DNA of 64,000 nt, taken from positions 248,001 through 312,000 of the forward strand of contig CAVUAN010000006.1 of NCBI GenBank assembly GCA_963739435.1. Direction: 5' to 3'. Positions within the stretch are counted from its first letter, which is position 1. Each line of letters starts with the position of its first letter. This DNA is from CAVUAN01 sp963739435. GTDB lineage: Bacteria > Acidobacteriota > Thermoanaerobaculia > UBA5066 > Gp7-AA6. A program made the position numbers and the translations under genes. The notes beneath the pieces were generated by a model. The model worked only from the letters and a program-made list of their open reading frames with translations. It made no database searches and was not told the origin of the DNA. Shown one piece after another: positions 1 to 9,025 of this stretch.

Positions 1-507
1 TCCTTCGACATGCTCCATGACGATGAAGCGGATGCCGTCGCTCTCGCCGACGTCGTAGATGGTGGCAACATTCGGATGATTCAGCGCGGAGGCAGCCTTC
101 GCTTCGCGGGCGAACCGCTGCATCCGCTCCGGGTCCGCGGCGAGCTCGCCGGGCAGGATCTTCAGCGCGACGGTCCGGTCCAGTCGCGAGTCGCACGCGA
201 GATAGACCTCTCCCATTCCGCCGGCACCGAGCAGCGACAGGACCTGGTAGTGACTGACGGTTCTGCCGACGAGCGTCGTCTCATGCGGCTCACTCGGCGG
301 TGCGGTCGCGATGTCCGCTGCCGGCCGCTCCAGGAACGTCTCGGCATCGGTCGCGTACGTGAGAAGCGAATGCACCTCGCGCCGCAGCGCTTCGTCACCG
401 CCGCATAATTCGTCAACGAATGCAGCACGTTCCGACGGGTCGACGTCGAGAGCAGACTGATGGATGCGTTTGACCGTCGTCCAATGGTCCATCACGGGCT
501 GGTTCAC
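1..507 (-). CDS. Ser/Thr protein kinase, N-terminal part (truncated by window edge)
   Basis: The 169 visible residues begin at a GTG (507) with a GGAGG Shine-Dalgarno 5 nt upstream. Residues 1-70 form the helical region (DPSERAAF, CGGDEALRREV) that precedes the kinase domain in many Acidobacteriota and Planctomycetes kinases. The PknB-like catalytic domain starts near residue 87, with the Gly loop GAGGMGEVY (about 94-102), the ATP lysine in VALK (Lys116) and the alpha-C glutamate in REAK (Glu135). The catalytic loop and any C-terminal sensor lie beyond the window. It is divergent from the ECF sigma gene, an arrangement common for this kinase type. Kinase identity is secure; its signal and substrates are unknown. 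Confidence 0.9.
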   Translation of the reverse strand, partial: MNQPVMDHWTTVKRIHQSALDVDPSERAAFVDELCGGDEALRREVHSLLTYATDAETFLERPAADIATAPPSEPHETTLVGRTVSHYQVLSLLGAGGMGEVYLACDSRLDRTVALKILPGELAADPERMQRFAREAKAASALNHPNVATIYDVGESDGIRFIVMEHVEG

Positions 508-604
508 GTCGGCCTCCTAGCTGAGGGGTCTGGAACCGCGTCGCCGCGGTGTACCATTACCATCCTCTGTTTCTAGAAGGCGCCATCCGACCGGGAAAAC
601 TGTC

Positions 605-1192
605 ATGTCGCCGAATTCCGACAGCGGACCCACTGAGCTCCTCAGAGCGTGGAGCCAAGGCGACGGATCCGCCTTCGAGCGCTTGGTCCCGCTGGTCTAT
701 GAGGAACTCCACCGTCTCGCCCGGCGCTATATGCGCCAGGAGCGGCCCGATCACACGCTGCAGGCGACGTCGCTGGTGAACGAGGCGTACCTGCGGTTGA
801 TCGACATCAATCGAGTCGAATGGCGGGATCGCGCGCACTTCCTCGCTGTCGCGGCGCAGACGATGCGACGGATCCTGGTGGAGTCCGCCCGCAACCGGCG
901 ACGTCAGAAACGTGGTGGCGGTGCGGTTCACCTCAATCTCGATGAAGTTCAAGAGTTGCCAGCCTCGAAGGAGCACGACGTCGTTGCGCTCAGCGATGCG
1001 CTCAGCGGGCTGGCGACGTTCGATGCTCGTATGAGCCAGATTGTCGAGTTGAGATTCTTTGGTGGCCTGACCGTGGACGAAACAGCCCAAGTCTTGAACG
1101 TCTCCCCCGAGACCGTCATGCGGGATTGGAAAACCGCGAAGGCCTGGCTCCTCCGCGAGATTAGGCGAGGCCACCACACCCCTTCGAGCTGA
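605..1192 (+). CDS. ECF-subfamily RNA polymerase sigma factor (Sig-70_X6-like)
   Basis: This is a 195-residue sigma-70 family protein. Region 2 runs from about residue 20 (AFERLVPLVYEELHRLARRYM) to 95. Region 4 (MSQIVELRFFGGLTVDETAQ, then an HTH with VSPETVMRDWKTAKAWL) ends near the C-terminus. Length and the LRFFGGLTVDETA signature match the ECF subfamily TIGR02999 found beside Ser/Thr kinases in Acidobacteriota. It diverges from a kinase gene across a 97-bp gap that must hold both promoters. No anti-sigma factor is adjacent, so control through the kinase is plausible but inferred. Confidence 0.92.
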   Translation: MSPNSDSGPTELLRAWSQGDGSAFERLVPLVYEELHRLARRYMRQERPDHTLQATSLVNEAYLRLIDINRVEWRDRAHFLAVAAQTMRRILVESARNRRRQKRGGGAVHLNLDEVQELPASKEHDVVALSDALSGLATFDARMSQIVELRFFGGLTVDETAQVLNVSPETVMRDWKTAKAWLLREIRRGHHTPSS

Positions 1193-1296
1193 GGTCGCAG
1201 GCGAGCGATCACACGGGTGATGTTGCCAACTGCCGCGACGATTTCGGGTGTCGTTTCAGCCAGACCCGCACAAGCTCCATCGCTGGCGTTCGCGCC

Positions 1297-1354
1297 GTCT
1301 AACGGCTCGCGGCTCAGCGGCGCCGAAGGCGTCCGCTGCAGCGAGTTGTTAGGC
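1297..1354 (-). repeat. attC site 1 (58 bp, distal end of array)
   Basis: It has cores GTCTAAC and GTTAGGC with the short GGCGCCGAAGGCGTC centre. The left core differs from the usual GCCTAAC because the R' core takes its last six bases from whatever follows the array. Confidence 0.9.
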
Positions 1355-1376
1355 GGCCTGTTGCTATTCGAGCGGT

Positions 1377-2491
1377 TCACGGGCCGTCATTCCAGTTGGC
1401 TCGCCGCGAGACCACCGTCGAGGTCGGCCAAACGAGGGATGAGCGGCGCGCCAGCAGCACAGGTTCGAGCTCGTCGCTCTTCCCCAGCAGCCTGCGGTAA
1501 CTCTCGAGATCGTCCGCACCCATGGTGGTTGGAGCCTTCTGATGGGCTTCGGCCATCGCTTTCGGCGTGGCGCCCAGCGCGAAAGTTGTACCCAGGCCGG
1601 CGTAGAGATAACGATCGCCGAATGCCTTCTTGAGCGCCGTGAAGGTCGGCTCGCCGGTGCAGTGGCCAGGCGCGACGTACTCCACCTTGTATGTGTCGTG
1701 CAAGCTCGCGACGATCTTCTCGATGTCGGGGTCCTTCGACACGACGAGGTGAAACCCTCCGACGATCAAATGGACTCGCGGGTTGATCGCGGTCGCCGTT
1801 TCCACGATCTTGTCGATGCCAGGATGCGAGCAGCCGACGACGTAGCACGTCCCTCGGGCGTGTTGATCACGAGCGACAGCTCACGCAGTTCGAGCGTCCC
1901 GGGTTTGTCGGAGACCAGCGCGATCAAATGGATACCGGGGACGATCTCGGTATTCTTATCGACGAGCTGAAAGTTAGCGCCGGGCCAGGCGGCGCCGAAC
2001 CGCATGACTTCCGGTGGTGTGCCGTCATAGTAGCGCTGTTCGGGCGGTAGAGATTCGTCCTTGCGATAGAAGCTGCTGGGCAGGTCGGCGCCATAGACGC
2101 CGAAGCCTTCCTTGGGCGCGTAGATTCTTACCTTGGGGTTGACACTCAGGAGATAAGCCAGGCCGCCGATATGATCGCCGTGGCGGTGCGACATGACAAC
2201 GAAGTCCAGCGTGGACAGGTTGATGCCCTTGGCCTTCGCGTTTTGGGCAAGAATATCCGAGTTGTTGCCGGCGTCGAACAGGATACGCCTGCCGCCATAC
2301 TCGATGAACACCGAATATCCCCAGTCCTTCTGCATGGCGGACGGCTTGCCGAAGGCATCATAGAGGACGGTGACCTGCGCCTTGGTCGGGTCGGCGCTCG
2401 CCGCTTGAGGTGGGGAGATTGCCCCGGCGCATCCAGCGAGAAGCAGGGCCAGCCCCGTAACGAAAAAGGCTATCCACGATTTGGCTTTCAT
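1377..2491 (-). CDS. Metallo-beta-lactamase-fold lipoprotein (frameshifted)
   Basis: The N-terminus carries a lipoprotein signal (LALLLAGC), so the product is probably anchored outside the cytoplasmic membrane. The zinc-binding motif SHRHGDHIGG identifies the MBL-fold hydrolase superfamily. The extended form with YVVGCSHPGID and HLIVGGFHL further on resembles the group of 7,8-dihydropterin-6-methyl-4-(beta-D-ribofuranosyl)-aminobenzene-5'-phosphate synthase-like proteins. The reading frame shifts by one base near 1850-1860 (after NTPEG); restoring it joins two ORFs into about 370 residues ending at 1377, just before attC 1. The error could be real or a consensus error. Substrate unknown. Confidence 0.75.
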
Positions 2492-2577
2492 TCTCGTTTC
2501 CTTCCTCTCAGCTGAATTCTAGACGCGACCTGTCGTGAGGCGGGCAAGTCCCACACCCGGTGTGCGACAGCACTGCG

Positions 2578-2614
2578 CGGCGCCGAAGGCGTCCGCTGCA
2601 GCCGCGGGTTAGGA
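2578..2614 (-). repeat. attC site 2, truncated
   Basis: Only the R''-L'' half and centre of a 58-bp attC remain, ending in GTTAGGA. The other arm (GCCTAAC and the CTGGCGGCTCA stretch) is replaced by unrelated sequence, so this site should not recombine normally. The neighbouring MBL cassette has therefore lost its left boundary. Confidence 0.8.
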
Positions 2615-2661
2615 GCGCACGTGATAATTGAGCAGAAAGCTCTCAGGATGCTCACAGACGC

Positions 2662-3063
2662 TCATGACCGAGGATGGCCGAAGAACAAGACATAACCGTC
2701 GGAGTCCTTGAGCTCGAAGCCACGCAAGCCATCATCAGTGTCCTTCAGTGGTTCGGACAACTCAACATTGCGCGACGCAAATTCGGCCGCCAGTTCATCA
2801 GGATCCGGGACGTCGAGGTAAGCGTCCCAGCGGGCGACGCCTTTCTTGACGTCTCGCTTGTAGTTCGGCACTGGATCTACACCAACGGCTTTGAGCATGA
2901 TCATCGCACCGCCTCTCCGGACGATGCCGAAGAAGATGTCGTCAGGAGCAGGTCCCTGGAAGGTGATCTCAAATCCAAGCCGATCTCGGTAAAACGAAAG
3001 CGATGACGGCACATGGCGCACGATAAAAAAGGGTGAGATGCCGGAAATCACTGCCTGTGTCAT
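2662..3063 (-). CDS. VOC/glyoxalase superfamily protein
   Basis: This is a 133-residue single-module vicinal-oxygen-chelate protein: ISPFFIVRHVPSSLSFYRDR at the N-terminus and GFELKDSDGYVLFFGHP at the C-terminus, the two halves that form a betaalphabetabetabeta metal site. Members include glyoxalases, dioxygenases and antibiotic-binding proteins; the substrate cannot be told from sequence. It is a single-gene cassette with its own GGAGGGG Shine-Dalgarno directly after the cassette start. VOC proteins are frequent integron cargo. Confidence 0.85.
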   Translation of the reverse strand: MTQAVISGISPFFIVRHVPSSLSFYRDRLGFEITFQGPAPDDIFFGIVRRGGAMIMLKAVGVDPVPNYKRDVKKGVARWDAYLDVPDPDELAAEFASRNVELSEPLKDTDDGLRGFELKDSDGYVLFFGHPRS

Positions 3064-3083
3064 ATCGCCCCTCCGCCCTTTGC

Positions 3084-3159
3084 GCCTAACGGGTGGCGCG
3101 TCAGCGGCGAGCGAAGAGCCGAAGACGATGAGCGAGTCCGCTGCACGCGCATGTTAGGC
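3084..3159 (-). repeat. attC site 3 (76 bp, long GCGAGCGAAGAGCC-type centre)
   Basis: Cores are GCCTAAC and GTTAGGC, with the GGTGGCGCGTCAGC / GCTGCACGCGC arms. The stop codon of the DUF1801 gene lies in its core. Confidence 0.92.
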
Positions 3160-3618
3160 GTGCCCGGTTCTCCGCGGTCTCCGCTTCTTCGACTCCGACT
3201 TGATGATCATGCGGGTCGAGCGGGTGCGCGGGAAGGTGACCCCGGAGTGCTTGATCGCAGCCTTGATTAGTGCCTGGATATCCCCGTGATCGAGGTCTGA
3301 TGCGGCCTTGAGAGGAACGCTGCGCACTTTGCCGCCAGAGCCCTCGAGAAGACCTTTAGGGTCGGGCAGGGTCTTGTCGAAGTACAGCCGGACCCAGCGC
3401 GGAAAGATAGCAATGGCGACGATGGCCTCGTATCCGCGATCTGACATACCGAATGCCACCACGAGAGAGTTGGAGTAGTCGTAAACGAGCTGATAGGAGC
3501 CGGGAAAAGCGCGGCGGAGTTTGGGCAGACATCGCTTCACCAGCGCGACGATCTCGGGCGGGAACCGCGACAGGAACGCGGACAACTGTGCGTTGGGGCT
3601 GGGCTGGCGAGCATTCAC
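3154..3618 (-). CDS. DUF1801 (YdhG-like) family protein
   Basis: The product is 154 residues, starting at GTG. The pattern IVALVKRCLPKLRRAFPGSY followed by a beta-rich core matches the DUF1801/YdhG-like small-protein family, whose function is not established. The basic C-terminus (ESKKRRPRRTGHA) is unusual and may be a cassette-specific tail. The TAA stop is supplied by the attC 3 core. It is the only gene in its cassette and has no SD of note. Confidence 0.75.
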   Translation of the reverse strand: MNARQPSPNAQLSAFLSRFPPEIVALVKRCLPKLRRAFPGSYQLVYDYSNSLVVAFGMSDRGYEAIVAIAIFPRWVRLYFDKTLPDPKGLLEGSGGKVRSVPLKAASDLDHGDIQALIKAAIKHSGVTFPRTRSTRMIIKSESKKRRPRRTGHA

Positions 3619-3650
3619 GAGTTGACGCTACCTCAAGAGAAAGTGGGCAC

Positions 3651-3726
3651 GCCCAACGGCTGGCGCGTCAGCGGCGAGCGAGGAGGCGAAGCCGACGAGC
3701 GAGTCCGTTGCACGCGCGTGTTAGGC
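3651..3726 (-). repeat. attC site 4 (76 bp)
   Basis: The left core is GCCCAAC (one change) and the right core GTTAGGC. It has the same long-centre class as site 3 (GCGAGCGAGGAGGCGAAGCC). Confidence 0.9.
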
Positions 3727-4012
3727 GGCTGCAAAATCTGGGACTCTAGACCGCGCTGAGCTCTCCCCCGCGAGGCCCGCAGCTTCCGCCACGATGCGAC
3801 GTCTAGCATCCTGAATGGGTCGAGGTTTTCGCCACCTTCGCTCATCCGCGTGCTCGGGTCTGGGACACCCCGATCATCTCACCGGTTCCCATCCTGAGAT
3901 GGATCTTTGATTTCGGGCGCCGAGCTGCTGCCCGCACGTCGGTTGTCTCCGAGAGGGGAAAAGCGCCCTCGGGGATGACCGCCGTCGAACGCAGCCCGCG
4001 GTTGGGCTCCCC
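3727..4012. other. Non-coding stretch upstream of the ArsR gene
   Basis: No convincing ORF is visible here. Open frames on the minus strand are antisense to the ArsR/AHSA1 genes and have no recognisable content. Confidence 0.4.
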
Positions 4013-4060
4013 TTGCATGCCGCCTCCATGCGTACTATACTGAACCCGATGGTTCAGTAT
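4013..4060 (+). promoter_or_regulatory. Promoter and palindromic operator of the ArsR gene (leaderless)
   Basis: A TTGCAT -35 box (4013-4018), a 17-bp spacer and a TATACT -10 box (4036-4041) predict transcription starting at or next to the ATG at 4049. A perfect 10-bp inverted repeat, ATACTGAACC-CGAT-GGTTCAGTAT (4037-4060), covers the -10 box and the start codon. It is the likely binding site for autorepression by the encoded ArsR protein. Confidence 0.75.
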
Positions 4061-4414
4061 TCGCGAGCCCGCCTCGATGCCTCGTTCGCCGCGCTCTCGG
4101 ATGCGACCCGACGCGGCGTTCTGGAGCAGCTCGGACGTTCCGACGCTTCGATCACGGACCTTGCCGAGAAGTTCCACATGACCCTCACGGGCATGAAGAA
4201 GCACGTCGGCGTCCTGGAGCAGTCCGGGCTCGTCACCACGGAGAAGCTCGGGCGCGTGCGGACCTGCAAGCTCGGCCCGCGCCGATTGGAGGAAGAGACG
4301 GCATGGCTCGAGACGTACCGCCAGCTCTGGGACGCACGCTTCGACGAGTTGGACAAGGTTGTCGAGGAATTGAAACGGAAGGAGAAGGTCGATGGACGCA
4401 AGAAGAAAGAGTGA
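4049..4414 (+). CDS. ArsR-family HTH transcriptional regulator
   Basis: The 121-residue winged-helix protein begins MVQYSRARLDASFAALSDAT and has the ArsR core (ITDLAEKFHMTLTGMKKHVGVLEQSGLV). No cysteine metal site is visible, so it belongs with the ArsR regulators paired with AHSA1/SRPBCC proteins and not with metal sensors. It lies on the plus strand, against the cassette direction, and carries its own promoter and operator. An upstream start at 4013 is possible but adds 12 residues that would overlap the promoter. The next gene overlaps by 23 nt. Confidence 0.88.
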   Translation: MVQYSRARLDASFAALSDATRRGVLEQLGRSDASITDLAEKFHMTLTGMKKHVGVLEQSGLVTTEKLGRVRTCKLGPRRLEEETAWLETYRQLWDARFDELDKVVEELKRKEKVDGRKKKE

Positions 4415-4907
4415 GGCCACACCGATCAAGAACAGCACGACGGTGGAACGGAAGTCCGAGCGTGAGCTCGTCGTCACGCGAACTTTCAACGGTCCGGCGC
4501 GCCTCGTGTTCGAGGCGTGGACCAAGCCTGAGCTCTTCAGGCAGTGGTGGGTGCCGAAGTCGATGGGAATGTCCCTGCTTTCCTGCGAAATGGATGTTCG
4601 TGTCGGGGGCAGGTACCGTTTGGTGTTCGCACACGGGGACTCACAGTCGGCGTTCTTCGGCACGTACAAGGAAGTAACACCGCACTCGCGCCTCGTCTGG
4701 ACCAATGAGGAAAGTGACGAGGGTTCCGTCACGACGGTGACCTTCGCGGAAAAAGGCGGCAAGACGTTGCTGGTCATGCACGAGCTTTATCCCTCGAAGG
4801 AAGCTCTCGACGCCGCCGGCACCGGGGCGGCGGATGCGATGGGAGAGACGTTCGAGCAACTGGACGAGCTTCTCGTCGCCCTGGGCGCGAGCGTGGGACG
4901 GTCATGA
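4392..4907 (+). CDS. AHSA1/SRPBCC domain protein
   Basis: The 171-residue protein has one START/Bet v1-like ligand-binding domain: ELVVTRTFNGPARLVFEAWT then ELFRQWWVPKSMG at the N-terminus and GKTLLVMHELYPSKEALDAA at the C-terminus, the typical activator-of-Hsp90 homologue-1 layout. It overlaps the ArsR gene and forms a two-gene operon in a single cassette. Such pairs are common chromosomally, but the hydrophobic ligand is not known. Confidence 0.88.
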   Translation: MDARRKSEATPIKNSTTVERKSERELVVTRTFNGPARLVFEAWTKPELFRQWWVPKSMGMSLLSCEMDVRVGGRYRLVFAHGDSQSAFFGTYKEVTPHSRLVWTNEESDEGSVTTVTFAEKGGKTLLVMHELYPSKEALDAAGTGAADAMGETFEQLDELLVALGASVGRS

Positions 4908-5005
4908 ACTCGTCGATCTCGCGGTCGGCCGCCTGGCTCATTGGTCTCGACCTCGATCCCTCGTGGCACAGCATCAGCGAGTGGGCAATCGGTCCTCACG
5001 GCTGA
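4904..5005 (+). CDS. Possible 33-residue peptide
   Basis: A short frame (MNSSISRSAAWLIGLD...) opens 4 nt before the end of the AHSA1 gene as an ATGA overlap and ends at TGA near 5005. No homology is recognised; it could be a translated leftover of the operon. Confidence 0.2.
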   Translation: MNSSISRSAAWLIGLDLDPSWHSISEWAIGPHG

Positions 5006-5028
5006 CCTCGGCGCGCTGCTCGCCCCGG

Positions 5029-5053
5029 CCGGCCAGGCTCACATGCTGGCCGG
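5029..5053 (+). terminator. Hairpin after the ArsR/AHSA1 operon
   Basis: CCGGCCAG and CTGGCCGG form an 8-bp perfect stem with a 9-nt loop. There is no T run after it, so it is a terminator-like hairpin only. Confidence 0.35.
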
Positions 5054-5084
5054 GGCTACGTGAAATTAGATATTGCTTCGGTCC

Positions 5085-5144
5085 GCCTAACGCTACGGTT
5101 CAGCCCGGCGCGCAAGCACCGTCCGCTGCAACCGGTTGTTAGGC
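5085..5144 (-). repeat. attC site 5 (60 bp, divergent)
   Basis: Cores are GCCTAAC and GTTAGGC, but the inner arms (CTACGGTTCAGCCCGGCGCGCAA) diverge from all other sites. It is the most diverged complete attC in the array. Confidence 0.8.
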
Positions 5145-5262
5145 AGCGGCCGATGCGACCGTTGCGCAATGTGGCCTCCCTGCTCGTGGCGCCAGCCACG
5201 CCCATGAACGCGCCGACCGGGGCATGGCGAAAGGAAGTAGCTCACGCCGCCAAGCCGTTTCG

Positions 5263-5640
5263 TCACGAAGCGATCCGCCGAGCGCGCAACGCCTGGACCG
5301 CCAGGATAATCGAGAACGCACCGGTCACTCCGAGGACATAGAGCGTCCAGATGAACAGTAGGGCGCCGCTCTTCTCGAGAAACTCCGGGCGCAATCCATT
5401 CCGCATGTGCAGAGGCAGCATCCCGGCGGCCACCACGCCGCCAAGTAGCATGATCACCTTGCCCAATGCCCGTTCTCGCAGCAGCACGGCGCCGCAGACA
5501 ATGACGAGCAGGATCGCGACGCCGACAAGATGATTGAGCCCCGCGCGGTCGAACCCGAAGATGATGTCCTGCGAGATATGCAGGGCAAGCAGAAGCACGG
5601 AGAGTATCGAGGTCACACTCAAGAGATCGTTCTGCTTCAT
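5263..5640 (-). CDS. Small four-helix integral membrane protein
   Basis: The 125-residue product has four predicted membrane helices (about residues 8-25, 37-55, 60-78, 92-112) and a basic C-terminus (LRARRIAS). There is one short amphipathic loop. No family with known function is recognised. It is the single gene of its cassette and its SD region (GGAGCGCC) sits just before the ATG. Confidence 0.75.
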   Translation of the reverse strand: MKQNDLLSVTSILSVLLLALHISQDIIFGFDRAGLNHLVGVAILLVIVCGAVLLRERALGKVIMLLGGVVAAGMLPLHMRNGLRPEFLEKSGALLFIWTLYVLGVTGAFSIILAVQALRARRIAS

Positions 5641-5680
5641 GGGGGGCGCTCCTTTTCGGCTGTTTGTGCCTGCGTTGACC

Positions 5681-5738
5681 GCCTAACGGCTTGCGCATCA
5701 GCGGCGCCGCAGGCGTCCGCTGCATGCGCGGGTTAGGC
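5681..5738 (-). repeat. attC site 6 (58 bp)
   Basis: Cores are GCCTAAC and GTTAGGC, with GGCGCCGCAGGCGTC in the centre. The right flank GTTAGGCCACCG (5732-5743) is exactly complementary to 10335-10346, which pairs this site with the 4.6-kb cassette. Confidence 0.93.
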
Positions 5739-5991
5739 CACCGCGTCATGATCTTGCGGCACGCGAGAAGGCCTCCTAGCCATTAAGCCGCTGACCACAG
5801 AAGGGGCAGAACAAGATTTTGATCCATGCCGCCCTAAGCTGACCAGAGCCCTCCGGGCCTTCATCTAGAGACGCGAGAACCCAGATTGGTTCGTTCCAGT
5901 CCAATTGTTGGAAGCTAAACCATATTAATTTGTCAGCTGCGCTGCGTAACCGAAATCACGCCATTGATGAACCGGCCGTAAACCGATGAGT
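5739..5991. other. Intergenic tail of the large cassette
   Basis: There is no ORF or hairpin I can support between the end of the permease gene and attC 6. Confidence 0.4.
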
Positions 5992-8497
5992 TCATCCCTC
6001 GCGAAGGACAATCATCGGGTCTACTTTCGTCGCGCGCCGGGCCGGAAGGTAGCTGGCTAGAACGGCGACCGCAAACAAAAGCAGCGGTACGATCAGAAAC
6101 ACAGCCGGATCATGGGGGCGCACCCCATAGAGCACACTTGCCATCATGGACGCAGTCGATGCAGAAACAACCACTCCGGCAACGATTCCCACGCCAGCAA
6201 GCGCCACACCTTTGCGTAAGAACAGTTTCAGAATTTCGTCCGGCTGGGCACCCAAAGCCATGCGCAGACCGATCTCCCGGGATCTTTGCCCAACCATATA
6301 GGCCAGCAAGCCGTAAATTCCGATCGAGGCCAGCAAGAGCGCCCCCCCCGCAAATCCCGCCACCAAATTCGCGGAGAACCTGCGCGATGCCAGCGATGCA
6401 TCCAGTACCTCATCCATCGAGGTGACGCTGAACACCGGCAGCCCCGGATCTACGCTCTGAATCGCGCCGCGAATTTGCGCCTCGAGCTTGCTCGCCGGCA
6501 ACGACGTTCGCAGCGCCAGGCTCAACGACCGCCCGATAAATTGATTCAGCGGAACATAGAGGTGCGGCACGCCATCGACATCGAGCCCGTCGTGTTTGAT
6601 ATTTTTCACCACGCCCACCACGGTGCTCCATGGATTCACTGGATTCTGCCCGAAACGCAATCGGATACGCAGCCGCCGGCCCACGGGATCATGATCCGGC
6701 CACCAGTAGCGCCTTGCCGTCGCCTCATCGATAATTACCACGGGCAGCTTGCCGTTCTCGTCGTCCTCGGTGAAGAAGCGCCCCTCCACCAGCGGTGTTT
6801 GTATCACTCGAAAATAATCCGGGCTGATGCGGATCACTTCCGCGCTCAAATCTCCCGAGGATTCCGGGGGCCGGTCTTCGATGGCCAGCGAATTGTGATT
6901 GGTGGTGCCGTAGGCCGCCGAATCGCTGTTGATTGTGTCGGCGGCCGGCAGATTGGACGTAATCGCCGCCAACTTCACGCCGGGAATCGCGTTCGCGCGC
7001 CGCAGCAGTTCGCGATTAAACGGAATCTGCTGCGCGAAGGTGTGATATGGAGCGAGCCGCCGGATCATTCGGGTTCGGCAGATAGATATTCGCCGTAACC
7101 ACTTGCGATGGATTGAAGCCCGGATTCTGCCGCAACAAATCGCGCAGCGTTTCCAATAGGAGCCCCGCGCCGATCATCAGCACTACCGCAAGAGCCAGCT
7201 GTGACACCATCAGTGCGTCGCGCATGCGCCCGGCCTTCGCGCTGTAACCCGAGCCGCGCGAGCCCTCGCGCATCGTGCCCGCAAGTCCCGCCTTCGAGGA
7301 ATGAAGCGCGGGAGCCAGCCCAAACAGTAGACCGGTCGCGACCGAAATCAGTAACGCAAATCCCAGCACCCGCCAATCAATGTCTACTTCGCCCAGTCGC
7401 GGAAGATTCGCCGGCACAAATCGCAAGACGGCTTTCAGCGTGATCACCGCCGTCGTGAGCCCTGCGATTCCCCCGATGAAGGCCAGCAACAGCGATTCGG
7501 TGAGCATCTGGCGGATCATTCTGCCGCCGCTCGCTCCGATCGCCGCGCGCACTGCCATCTCTTGCTGTCGTCCGGAGGCGCGCGCCAGAAGCAGGCTGCC
7601 AATGTTTAGAGACACGACGAAAACGATTAAGACTACGGCAGCCATCAACACGACCAGCATCGGTCGAACCTTACCCACCAACGATTGCTGCAACGGCACA
7701 ATCTCAATCGTCCATTTGGCTTGCGGAGGGTAATCATTCGCAAATTCGCGACGCAAATTAGCAGTCAGGGCATCAAGCCGCGCCTGAGCTTGCGCTAGGG
7801 TGAGGCCCGGCTTGAGACGACCGATTGCCCCAGGTAGTATCCGCAGGCCACGCGCCGGCGCTGGGAACGGATCGCCACTGAATCCGCAGGTAAGCCACAC
7901 CTCCACGGCTGGAATGGTCGGTCCGGGGTGGCGAAATCCGGGAGAAAGTACACCTACAATGGTGTATAGATCGTTATCGAGGCGGAGGCTGCGGCCGAGG
8001 ACGCCAGGATCAGCCCCATAAGATCGGCGCCACAAGGCATCGCTGATCACGACGACGGGCGCGAAACCGAGCGCGAAGTCCTGGTGACCAAACAAGCGTC
8101 CTAGTTCGGGAGTGGCGCCGAGCATGGAAAAGTAGTTGGGAGAAACCTCCATCATTTCCAAATGTTCGGGCTGTTTGGCACCGGTCAGGTTTGTGGGGCC
8201 CAAAACGATGACACTCACATCTTCGAACACATCCGTCCGCGTTCTAAGATCGTCGAATTCCGGCACGGAAAACCGAACGCCCCGCAATCCTACCCCTGGG
8301 TTGTTAAAGTAGATCCTTACAAGACGGTCGGGGTCGGGGAACGGAAGAGAACGGAGCAACACGGCGTTCACGATGCTGAAAATCGCCGTGTTGGCTCCCA
8401 CGCCCAGAGCCAGCGTCAGGACAGCCACGATCGTGAATGTGGGCTTCTTGACCAGCATGCGCAAACCATAGCGAACGTCCTGAAATAATGTCCCCAT
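5992..8497 (-). CDS. ADOP-type ABC transporter permease (frameshifted)
   Basis: The protein starts MGTLFQDVRYGLRMLVKKPT at an ATG (8497) with GAGGAG about 8 nt upstream. That opening, two FtsX-like halves with MacB periplasmic domains (about 800 residues) and the motifs LALGVGANTAIFSIVNAVLL and REIGLRMALGAQ identify the acidobacterial duplicated orphan permease family. These permeases lack a co-encoded ATPase, as here. One frameshift near 7060-7075 splits it into two ORFs (7016- and 5992-). It lies inside the 4.6-kb cassette; carriage of such a large membrane protein by a cassette is unusual. Confidence 0.88.
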
Positions 8498-8525
8498 GAA
8501 GGGCACTCCTCTCGGATGCGCCGCC

Positions 8526-8906
8526 TCAGACCTTGACAACGAGATCGATCTCGACGCAGGCCCCAAGTGGTAGCGCGGCAGCCGCGATCGTCGTGCGGGC
8601 GGGAAAGGGCTGACTGAAATATTTTGCGTAGATGCCATTCATCGCGGCGAAGTCGGTCATCTTCGTGAGAAACACACCGGCGCGCACGACATCATCAAAA
8701 CTCCTGCTGGCCGCCTTCAGAACCGCCGATAGGTTTTGGAAGACGCGCTCCGTCTCGGGCACAATGCCCCCCTCGACCACCTTGCCAGTGGCCGGGTCTT
8801 GGGCGACCTGTCCGCTGAGGAAGAGGAACCCATCGATTTTGACTGCCTGGGAAAATGGGCCGACCGGCGGCGCGAGTTCAGGCGATGTAATTGCTGTTTT
8901 GCTCAT
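8526..8906 (-). CDS. ridA: RidA family protein (enamine/imine deaminase)
   Basis: The 126-residue YjgF/YER057c/UK114 protein starts at MSKTAITSPELAPPVGPFSQ with an AGGAG Shine-Dalgarno. The C-terminal signature FPARTTIAAAALPLGACVEI holds the arginine that binds the carboxylate of the imine substrate. RidA proteins hydrolyse reactive 2-aminoacrylate-type enamines made by PLP enzymes, as cytosolic trimers. It diverges from the LysR gene (about 120 bp apart) and precedes the permease by 29 nt, so LysR may control it. Confidence 0.9.
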   Translation of the reverse strand: MSKTAITSPELAPPVGPFSQAVKIDGFLFLSGQVAQDPATGKVVEGGIVPETERVFQNLSAVLKAASRSFDDVVRAGVFLTKMTDFAAMNGIYAKYFSQPFPARTTIAAAALPLGACVEIDLVVKV

Positions 8907-9025
8907 AGCAACTCCTGCCTCCACTGGCTCACGCTTGTAGCGGAGTACCGACAATTCCACAAGTTCATTATTCTCACAATTATGTTGCTGTGTTCGCACG
9001 ATTCTGCTATTGGTTGGGAGGAGTC

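Noticed and set aside
3842..4777. 311-residue minus-strand ORF over the ArsR/AHSA1 genes
   Set aside because: Antisense to two well-supported genes, no recognisable domain.
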